This document shows positions 51,991 through 58,019 of a stretch of DNA of 64,000 bases, piece by piece. The stretch is from an uncultured Shimia sp. GTDB lineage: Bacteria > Pseudomonadota > Alphaproteobacteria > Rhodobacterales > Rhodobacteraceae. Both the position numbers and the translations under genes were made by a program. Each line of letters begins with the position of its first letter. Within the stretch, counting starts at the first letter, position 1. The notes beneath the pieces are model-generated. The model saw only the letters and a program-made list of their open reading frames with translations. It was not told the origin of the DNA and made no database searches. The stretch covers positions 1-64,000 of the forward strand of contig CALCOY010000067.1 of the NCBI GenBank assembly GCA_937897325.1. Direction: 5' to 3'.

Positions 51991-52237
51991 AACCAAACCG
52001 GCAGCACGTTTCTGCCATCACATGAAAGGAAAACCAGAACCCTAGAAAAGCGAAACCCCGCAAGGCGGTGAACCTTCCGGGGGTGCCATGATCACAGAGC
52101 GCCAACTCTGCATCGTCTGAATACGATCTGATCTTAGCACCTCCAGAATCATGCAGGCAAGAAAAAACGCATTTGTGCGACCAGAGAAGATTTGCCTGTC
52201 GCCGTCTTGTCCAACGAGCAGATGAGAGGACAAGAAC
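51991..52237 (+). ncRNA. Candidate structured RNA, unit 3 of 3, repC leader
   Basis: It contains GGCAG/CTGCC (52000-52016) before ATG 52022 of a 7-codon frame; ACCCC/GGGGT (52055-52084) with inner AAGG/CCTT; CAGAG-CGCCAA-CTCTG (52095-52110); ATCGT/ACGAT (52112-52127); CTGATCTTAGCACC; and CGCA-TTTG-TGCG (52168-52179). It then runs into the repC start at 52238, so this copy is in position to control repC expression. Confidence 0.62.
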
Positions 52238-53431
52238 ATGAGGACAGAACCGTTCCCATCCCTTCCACAGGGATTTTCCAGACGCGATGTGATCGCGCTG
52301 ATGGCCGATATCGGCCGCGACATCGGGCTAGGCCCAAGGCTCACCGATATTCTCACCCGGTTGATCGGCTGCACCGAAGCCGACGCATGGATCGACCCCG
52401 AGAAAGAACCGATCTTCTATGGGCGCCAGGAGAGCTTTGCCCAGAAGCTCGGCATTTCCACGCGCCAGCTCCGCACACATGAAAAGACCTTGCTCAAGCA
52501 TGGTCTCATGGAACGGCGCACCGCGGCCAACGGAAGCCGACACGGGGGCACCGGGCTTGGGCTGGTGCTGACACCGCTCATCGAGCGGTTCACCGATTTT
52601 CTGAGTGTTCGAGAGGCCCGCAATGAACGCTACGCCAGAATGAAGACGCTTAAAGCCACGCGCAGTGTCCGGTGGGCTACCTTCCGCGACGAGCTGGCCC
52701 GTCTCTCGCCCAAGGATCTACTTTCCGACGATGTTCAGGACATGATCGCGGAACGTGAGACCTGGCCCCGGACCGATACGCTCTTGAGCATGGGCGAAGC
52801 TCGGCTCACGCAGCACATCGAGGCGGCAACCAGCCTGTGCATAAGACTCACCAAATGGATCGAAAACCATGCTGATTCCTCTTGTGAACCGGCGGAAACC
52901 TTCCGGTCCTTTATACAAGAGGACATTCAGCAGATTCATTCTGAAAAATGTAACGCCAGCGTGGATAAGCGGAGCGCGGGCAAGCCCGCGCACTCTGAGT
53001 ATCCTGCGCCGGGTCCTGACGGACCCGTCGATTGCAGAGAAAAAGAGCTTGAGGCGGAAACCTTGGCGCTTCAAGGGCTATTTTCGGGAAGATACGGACT
53101 GGATCATGCAGTTTCTTTGGCGAGCGAGGACTTCAAATTCGAAATGCAAGTCCGAAGTGGCGACCGCCCTGATTATGCCTTTGTCGAAGCGGCAAACGCA
53201 CGGATCGCGCCCCTCGGCATCAACATCACGGCCTGGGCGGCAGCTTGCGACCGCATGGGCCGCGTCCCTGCCGCCCTTTGCGTCTTGCTTCTCGACGCAA
53301 ACCGCGACCACCCCACTGCGCCGGTGATGAACCCCGGCGGGGCCTTGCGCGGCATGATCAAGGCACACAACCGGGGCAAGTTGAACCTTATCGGCAGCCT
53401 CATCGGATTGCACAGGCGGCGCGGACTATGA
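52238..53431 (+). CDS. repC: RepC-like plasmid replication initiator
   Basis: The 397-residue protein has an N-terminal winged-helix replication domain (residues 15-150; FYGRQESFAQKLGISTRQLRTHEKTLLKHGLMERRTAANGSRHG). The C-terminal domain resembles that of RepC (FVEAANARIAPLGINITAWAAACDRMGRVPAALCVLLLDAN, NPGGALRGMIKAHNRGKLNL). RepC binds the origin, which in repABC plasmids lies within repC itself. Here there are no repA or repB genes directly upstream, only the three RNA-like units. Copy-number control must therefore work differently from standard repABC. ATG 52238 follows GAGAGGAC. Confidence 0.75.
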   Translation: MRTEPFPSLPQGFSRRDVIALMADIGRDIGLGPRLTDILTRLIGCTEADAWIDPEKEPIFYGRQESFAQKLGISTRQLRTHEKTLLKHGLMERRTAANGSRHGGTGLGLVLTPLIERFTDFLSVREARNERYARMKTLKATRSVRWATFRDELARLSPKDLLSDDVQDMIAERETWPRTDTLLSMGEARLTQHIEAATSLCIRLTKWIENHADSSCEPAETFRSFIQEDIQQIHSEKCNASVDKRSAGKPAHSEYPAPGPDGPVDCREKELEAETLALQGLFSGRYGLDHAVSLASEDFKFEMQVRSGDRPDYAFVEAANARIAPLGINITAWAAACDRMGRVPAALCVLLLDANRDHPTAPVMNPGGALRGMIKAHNRGKLNLIGSLIGLHRRRGL

Positions 53432-53488
53432 TCGCCGCGCCCGATATCTCTTTGCTGAGCTTCGGCAATTTGGCGTAGGTTGTCTGCG

Positions 53489-54289
53489 ATGTCAGATTTC
53501 AGCAAATACGTCGTTTATGTCGACGAGAGCGGCCATTCCAATTGGAAAGCCGCGCCAGAGTACCCGTTGCTCTGCCTCAATTACTGCATGTTCGAGAAGG
53601 ATCACTACATCAACGAGCTGATCCCGCGTTTCAATCGTTTGAAGTTCAAGTATTGGGGTTGTGACAACATCGTTCTGCACGAGCGCGACCTGCGGAAATC
53701 CGACAAGATCAGAGACCCCGCCGTTCGCTCGAAATACGAAGGGCTCAATGGTGATCGCAGACGCGCCTTTATGGATGAGTTGACGCAGTTGATGCGGGAC
53801 GCTCAGTTTCGATGCTTCTGCGTGGTGATCGACAAGCCCAAAGTACCCGAATGGCACAAGTCTTACGATCCGTATCACATTTCCCTTTCGAGAGGATTCC
53901 GACAAATCGAGAGCTACCTGAAGGTTCATGACCCTGACGAGCTGGCCAAAGAGCTTCATATCGTTTTCGAGGCGCGTGGCCGCGAAGAAGACGAAGCGCT
54001 CAGCAAAGCGTACAAGCAGGTGTCGGTTCAGGGCGCGCTCATGGGGCCCGTTGACGCCTACGATTTTTCGAATTTCCGGCTTGAGTTGATGGACAAGAAG
54101 AGCAATTCGACCGGACTTCAGATCGCCGACCTTACCGCTCGACCGATAGGAAATCACTATCTGCACGCCACAGGGCAACGCTCATTGACCGATCAGCGTG
54201 CCATCGAGGTACTGCTTGAAAAGCTTCACTTTTGTTCGGGAACAACCTGCGAAACCGGGCGATATGATGTGTTTCACGAGGGGCTATAA
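53489..54289 (+). CDS. DUF3800 family protein
   Basis: The 266-residue protein starts FSKYVVYVDESGHSNWK, the DUF3800 signature (Y-x-DESG), followed by an RNase-H-like layout with HERDLRK in the middle and LQIADLTARPIGNHYL near the end. DUF3800 proteins are widespread next to mobile elements and are thought to be nuclease-like. The start at 53489 was chosen over TTG 53480. It follows repC by 57 bp on the same strand, so it may be co-transcribed. Confidence 0.87.
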   Translation: MSDFSKYVVYVDESGHSNWKAAPEYPLLCLNYCMFEKDHYINELIPRFNRLKFKYWGCDNIVLHERDLRKSDKIRDPAVRSKYEGLNGDRRRAFMDELTQLMRDAQFRCFCVVIDKPKVPEWHKSYDPYHISLSRGFRQIESYLKVHDPDELAKELHIVFEARGREEDEALSKAYKQVSVQGALMGPVDAYDFSNFRLELMDKKSNSTGLQIADLTARPIGNHYLHATGQRSLTDQRAIEVLLEKLHFCSGTTCETGRYDVFHEGL

Positions 54290-54569
54290 AATTCAAAGGC
54301 GAGCCGAGGCCCGCCAATGAACGGACGGTTAGACCATCCCGTTACTGACCCCCATATAGGCCAAAATGGTGAAATATTCAAGAACAGATCGCACGAGCTG
54401 CGACAGGTGTTGCAGCGAGATATTGTTCCGAACGCCCTTATTTATAGGGTTTTGGGGGCGTCCGGCAAAGCCGGATCAGCTCTAGTCGGCAAGCCGACCG
54501 AAGCCTGTAGTCTTCGCCCATTCGGGTCACGATCCTCGCCCACGCGGCCCGCAGGGCCGCGATCAACGC
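54290..54569. other. Hairpin-rich intergenic region between convergent genes
   Basis: No gene is seen. The stretch holds several short perfect hairpins: GTCCGGCAAAGCCGGATC near 54459, GTCGGCAAGCCGAC near 54486, and GCGGCCCGCAGGGCCGC near 54545. The last sits next to the H-NS-like stop and may be its terminator. The cluster could also mark part of an origin region. Confidence 0.5.
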
Positions 54570-54908
54570 TCATGCGATGAGCAATTCAGCTTCAGGTTTT
54601 CCAGCATCAACATGGGATTTGTACCATGCCGGCGGACGCCCCATCCCCGACCAGGTTTTCCCCGACCCCGGATCCTTGAACTTCGCCGGCTGCGGACCGC
54701 GCGGGCCACGCCGCCGGCCTTTCGGCGCGGCAAGTAGATCTTCCAGTGCGAACCCATACGCAGCCGCGGCCGCACGCGCTGCCTTTAAGGCATCCTTGCG
54801 GTTCTGTTTCTCGCGTCTTGCAACTTCCGCATCAATGTCCTTCAGCAACCGTTCCAGCTCGGTCCGAGTCTTGCCGTTCAAATTCACCTTCGCCACGAAA
54901 TCCTCCAA
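54570..54908 (-). CDS. H-NS-family nucleoid protein (HvrA-like)
   Basis: The 112-residue protein has an N-terminal coiled coil (ELERLLKDIDAEVARREKQNRKDALKAARAAAAAYG), a Gly/Arg/Pro linker (GRRRGPRGPQ) and the H-NS C-terminal DNA-binding motif KFKDPGSGKTWSGMGRPPAWYKSH, close to alphaproteobacterial HvrA/H-NS proteins. It would bind AT-rich DNA and silence genes, and plasmid copies often hide the plasmid from the host. It is downstream of and parallel to the XRE regulator gene. Confidence 0.9.
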   Translation of the reverse strand: MEDFVAKVNLNGKTRTELERLLKDIDAEVARREKQNRKDALKAARAAAAAYGFALEDLLAAPKGRRRGPRGPQPAKFKDPGSGKTWSGMGRPPAWYKSHVDAGKPEAELLIA

Positions 54909-54940
54909 TGCGATGTTTCAATGCCTAATTCTCAAAACGG

Positions 54941-55312
54941 CTAAGACTTCCTTTTCTCAACCGTTGATATGGGGAACAACCTCCGCCGCTCTTCCGCACT
55001 CAGCCCGTCATATGCTTTGATGAGTTGCATCGCCTGCCGATCCATCACCAGGTCCGCCAGACATGCGACCTGTTTCACGACCTGCGGGTCTTCGTCCCCC
55101 ATCAGAGGAAAAAAATCGCCAACGCGCAGATCGAAAACGGATGCAACCTGCCAAAGGAGGTCTGCGCTGACCGTCTTTTCTCCCATTTCGTATTGCTCAA
55201 GCTCGCTCAAGGGCACGCCGAGGCGAACGGCCAATACCTTCTGCGACATACCATTTTGCCAACGAAGCTGCCTTATCTTGCGGCCTACGCGCACATTGAC
55301 CGAATTACCCAT
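54941..55312 (-). CDS. XRE-family transcriptional regulator
   Basis: The 123-residue protein has a Cro/CI-type helix-turn-helix at about residues 8-62 (VGRKIRQLRWQNGMSQKVLAVRLGVPLSELEQYEMGEKTVSADLLWQVASVFDLRVGDFF). The helical tail contains a second motif (AMQLIKAYDGLSAEERRRLFP) like those of alphaproteobacterial XRE proteins. It is a candidate for the factor that recognises the CAAAACCGTATTATTG boxes on this plasmid, but no box lies at its own promoter. Confidence 0.88.
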   Translation of the reverse strand: MGNSVNVRVGRKIRQLRWQNGMSQKVLAVRLGVPLSELEQYEMGEKTVSADLLWQVASVFDLRVGDFFPLMGDEDPQVVKQVACLADLVMDRQAMQLIKAYDGLSAEERRRLFPISTVEKRKS

Positions 55313-55798
55313 TTACAATCTCCACCTCTTCAACGGGGAGCCTCCGGCATAAAGCCGGATGTCAGCAAGACCCCCGGCCAGGGCAGGGGAGCGCAGTGTT
55401 TAGACAGAAGCCCTGGACATTCCCACGCCATCCGGCCGGTAGCCGTTGGGCAAAAAAATCCATGGGCACGCGCTAAGGCCGCCTGGCAATATCTCTTTTC
55501 AGACAGGGCTTGCTGATTTCCCCGCGCCGGTGCACCGGCGATGCGAATTGATCGCGCGTTTACTGTTATTTCGCAAGAGCTTGCGGCGGTCTTCTCTTAG
55601 GTCCGGATTTTTCAGGCGTTTTTCAGCAACGCGCCGCCTTCTGGATATCGGCCAATCCTTAGCCCGAACCAAGACATACCGTCCCGGCCCCGCAAGGGCT
55701 GCGCCCTTCTCCACTTCGTTGCGCCTCTCCAAGTGCGGGCCCGCTCCTCGGTACGTCGCTTGGGCTGCGTCATTACCCGTAACCAAAAGGAGAACACT
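55313..55798. other. Non-coding region with short hairpins
   Basis: About 485 bp have no convincing gene. Visible features are CTCCGGCATAAAGCCGGA (55344), GCGCCGGTGCACCGGCG (55523) and CGCAAGAGCTTGCG (55573). A ribosome-binding site AAAAGGAG at the right end belongs to the small gene at 55799. The region probably contains the promoters of the XRE gene and of that small gene. Confidence 0.4.
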
Positions 55799-55957
55799 AT
55801 GACAAAACTGTTGAAGAAAATCCGCTCTGTCCTGCGAAGCCTCGGCCACAAAGCCAAGCTCAGTCTCAGCGTCGCACTCTCTATCCCCGGTTTCCTCAAA
55901 ATTGAGGTTGAGTACGAAAAGACGCTCATCCCGCCCGACAAGCCAGATGCGGCCTAA
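55799..55957 (+). CDS. Small basic protein, 52 aa
   Basis: AAAAGGAG precedes ATG 55799. The product MTKLLKKIRSVLRSLGHKAK continues as an amphipathic helix, then IPGFLKIEVEYEKTLIPPDK. It has no close resemblance that I know. A strong terminator directly follows, which supports an independent transcription unit. It may associate with membranes or nucleic acid through its basic N-terminus. Confidence 0.6.
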   Translation: MTKLLKKIRSVLRSLGHKAKLSLSVALSIPGFLKIEVEYEKTLIPPDKPDAA

Positions 55958-55964
55958 CGGCAAT

Positions 55965-55992
55965 GGCCCACGCCACGGCGTGGGCCTTTTTT
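55965..55992 (+). terminator. Rho-independent terminator
   Basis: GGCCCACGCC/GGCGTGGGCC form a 10-bp stem followed by six T residues, right after the 52-residue gene. Confidence 0.88.
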
Positions 55993-55996
55993 CTGT

Positions 55997-56269
55997 CTAT
56001 CCGTCCACCGACTGAGCGCCCGATCGCAAGACATTGCAGGCGTACATGCCGATTTCGTTTCCTTCGGCGCCATAGGCAATCATCGTGCCTTCCAACATCT
56101 CCTGCCCTTCAGGGATTTCCATCGCGCGAATGTCTACGGCAGCGTCAATGCCCTGAAAGGTTTCCAATGCAGCGGCATGACAGTCTGCGACATCTGCAAA
56201 ATCCATCCGCGTTTCCAACTCAGAACCGGTTTCAAAATTGAACATCACGACGATCAGTAGAACTTTCAT
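55997..56269 (-). CDS. Hypothetical protein, 90 aa, downstream of a site-D box
   Basis: The 90-residue product begins MKVLLIVVMFNFETGSELET, a short hydrophobic lead too weak to be a clear signal peptide. An acidic alpha/beta part follows with cysteines in DCHAAALE and YACNVLR. The family is unknown. Its interest is the paired CAAAACC box about 110 bp upstream, in the same orientation as those before the T4SS operon. Confidence 0.58.
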   Translation of the reverse strand: MKVLLIVVMFNFETGSELETRMDFADVADCHAAALETFQGIDAAVDIRAMEIPEGQEMLEGTMIAYGAEGNEIGMYACNVLRSGAQSVDG

Positions 56270-56379
56270 GAAACCCTCGCTCTAAAATCGAAAGCCGGAG
56301 CGTCTGCCCCGGCCTTCGGGTGAAACTTGCGTCTTCACCTTGCGGGATCATAGGCCGTCCCCGGCTTAATCCTGTTGCT

Positions 56380-56417
56380 ACAATAATACGGTATTGTTGC
56401 GCAAACAAGGGTTTTGT
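56380..56417 (-). promoter_or_regulatory. Paired boxes related to CAAAACCGTATTATTG (site D)
   Basis: On the minus strand ACAAAACCCTTGTTTG is followed about 20 bp later by CAATACCGTATTATTGTAG. The second matches the gene-proximal box of sites A and B at nearly every position; the first is weaker. The next gene in that direction starts at 56269. Confidence 0.6.
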
Positions 56418-56580
56418 CACCCCTTCATCTTGCCAAAAATATCCTCGGGGGAGCGGCTGGAAGGCGCGGGGGCAGACAGCCCCCATTTGAGACCGGGCCA
56501 AGAGAAAGCCGCCCCAGATCGGGGCGGCTTCCGCGTCTCTGACAGCGACGAATGGGCCGCCTCACGGCGGCCCTGGGCTG

Positions 56581-56784
56581 CTATTCGGTCACGTCGCCTT
56601 TGGCGCTTGGCAGAAAAGCGACCAGCTCGGTCACACCAACCGGGAAGTCGAGCTTGAGCGTCAGGAAGGTTTCGCCGCTGTCCCGCTTTGTATTCTCGAA
56701 CACCGCGCCGACCCGGCGATACGTGGTCTTCTCGGTGCCGTTGTCGTCGTATTTTACAGGGACGGTCAGAGTGTAATGTGCCAT
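56581..56784 (-). CDS. Small DUF736-like plasmid protein, 67 aa
   Basis: With the start at 56784 (MAHYTLTVPVKYDDNGTEKT) the product is a 67-residue beta-rich protein (YRRVGAVFENTKRDSGETFLTLKLDFPVGVTELVAFLP) resembling the small DUF736-type proteins common on alphaproteobacterial plasmids. An AAGGAG-like ribosome-binding site precedes it. Function is unknown. Confidence 0.65.
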   Translation of the reverse strand: MAHYTLTVPVKYDDNGTEKTTYRRVGAVFENTKRDSGETFLTLKLDFPVGVTELVAFLPSAKGDVTE

Positions 56785-57413
56785 TTGGGTTTCTCCTTGT
56801 TTCGATGAAGGTGGAAAAGCGCATCGAACGAGGGTGCGGTGCAGGCCGAAAATCGGTGGGTTTGCCCTGCGGGTGGAAACCGTTTTTCTGCTTGCCGGGG
56901 CTTCGCCACGGGAACACCAAGCCCGCGATGCGTCACCTCTCATCTTTCCAGAAACAAGGCAGAGAGAACCCAGATGCCATTACACACCGTCGCTGCCTGA
57001 TACGGCAACAGCAACGATAGAAGTCAGCGGGGATCCCGCTTGCGCGCGGGATCGAGAACACAGCGGACGCCGGCCTCTCCGCTTCGCTCTAAGGCCGTCG
57101 ACAATTTCCCATTGGTTTGATCCGCCCAACAGACCTGGCCCGCAAAGTCAATAACGCCATCGACGGTGCGCCATCGGACCCTCCGCAATTTTCTCCTGCG
57201 TCGAAAATGACGGTTTCCAATGCCGCCCCGCCGACAAGCCCCCTCGGGGGGTGGCTATGACTTTTCGTTCCAGGCCCGTGGGTCGGGCTGACGCCCTCCC
57301 CCCTCTGTTCCCCGGAAAATGCGCGCATTTTCCAGAAAACAGAAAGGGAAGGCGTCGCCCATTGGCGGAAAGAGGTCACAAGACCCGACCGCATCACCAC
57401 AAGGAGGCCAAGG
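56785..57413. other. Long non-coding region with a perfect 20-bp palindrome
   Basis: About 630 bp show no convincing gene. It holds the perfect palindrome GGAAAATGCGCGCATTTTCC (57314-57333), the hairpins GATCCCGCTTGCGCGCGGGATC near 57032 and AGCCCCCTCGGGGGGTGGCT near 57236, and at its right end GGAGGCCAAGG before the DUF3768 gene. It may hold a partition site, an origin element or a promoter/operator for the following operon. Confidence 0.45.
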
Positions 57414-57773
57414 ATGGCTGATACGGTTGACGACCGGGCGCGGGATATCGCCCGAATTGCCGAACAAAACGATGCCTTTCGCTGTAAACGCCCCGGAGGC
57501 GGACAGGGAGAATGGGTCTACACCCAAGCGGTTCACGCGGAAGGTCAGGGTTTCGTCCTCGCCTGCGTTGCCGCAGTCGCCGCATACGACGATTTCAACG
57601 AAGATATTGACCCCTACGGAACCCATGAAATGGGAACGATGGAGGTTATGGACAAAAAGGTCTGGTGGAAAATCGACCTTTACGACCGTGCCTATGAAGG
57701 CGGTTCACCCAACCCCACGTCACTCGCCGACACGCGCCGCGTGCTGACGATCCTTTTTCCAAGCGATTGGTGA
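57414..57773 (+). CDS. DUF3768 family protein
   Basis: The 119-residue protein (RIAEQNDAFRCKRPGGGQGEWVYTQ..., ending RRVLTILFPSDW) matches DUF3768, a small protein typical of alphaproteobacterial plasmids. The middle EDIDPYGTHEMGTMEVMDKKVWWKIDLYDRAYEGGSPNPTS is characteristic. Its function is not known. It heads the plus-strand run of backbone genes ending at the terminator at 61.57 kb. Confidence 0.85.
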   Translation: MADTVDDRARDIARIAEQNDAFRCKRPGGGQGEWVYTQAVHAEGQGFVLACVAAVAAYDDFNEDIDPYGTHEMGTMEVMDKKVWWKIDLYDRAYEGGSPNPTSLADTRRVLTILFPSDW

Positions 57774-57835
57774 AACTGGCCGCCCCGTCAGGGGTGCGCC
57801 AAAGGCGCTGCCTGCGTCGGGAAGGAGGTGAACAC

Positions 57836-57946
57836 ATGACCAGAGCAGTTATCGAGCAGCGCAAGCGGGAAGCTATCGCGCTTGTGAGAAAGGGAGGTCT
57901 CTCCGCCAAGATCGGCCTCGCCTTTCTGAAACAGCACGCCGCCTAA
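57836..57946 (+). CDS. Mini-protein of 36 aa with a very strong ribosome-binding site
   Basis: GGAAGGAGGTGAACAC precedes ATG 57836, close to an ideal Shine-Dalgarno. The product MTRAVIEQRKREAIALVRKG then GLSAKIGLAFLKQHAA is a basic helix-turn-helix-like pair of helices. Copies of CCCCGTCAGGGG lie on both sides, at 57783-57794 and 57961-57972. The strong translation signal argues that it is a real gene between the DUF3768 and ParB-like genes. Confidence 0.6.
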   Translation: MTRAVIEQRKREAIALVRKGGLSAKIGLAFLKQHAA

Positions 57947-58019
57947 GCGGCCTCGCCTCACCCCGTCAGGGGTGGGGCACCCATACCAAAATCATCACCA
58001 CAAAACAAGGAATGTCCCA

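Noticed and set aside
51417-52237. CRISPR-like interpretation of the repeated units before repC
   Set aside because: Only three degenerate units of about 260-300 nt with internal hairpins and no short identical repeats or spacers; there are no cas genes.
54317-54580. 87-codon plus-strand frame after the DUF3800 gene
   Set aside because: It runs through several hairpins and into the H-NS-like 3' end; no ribosome-binding site or domain.
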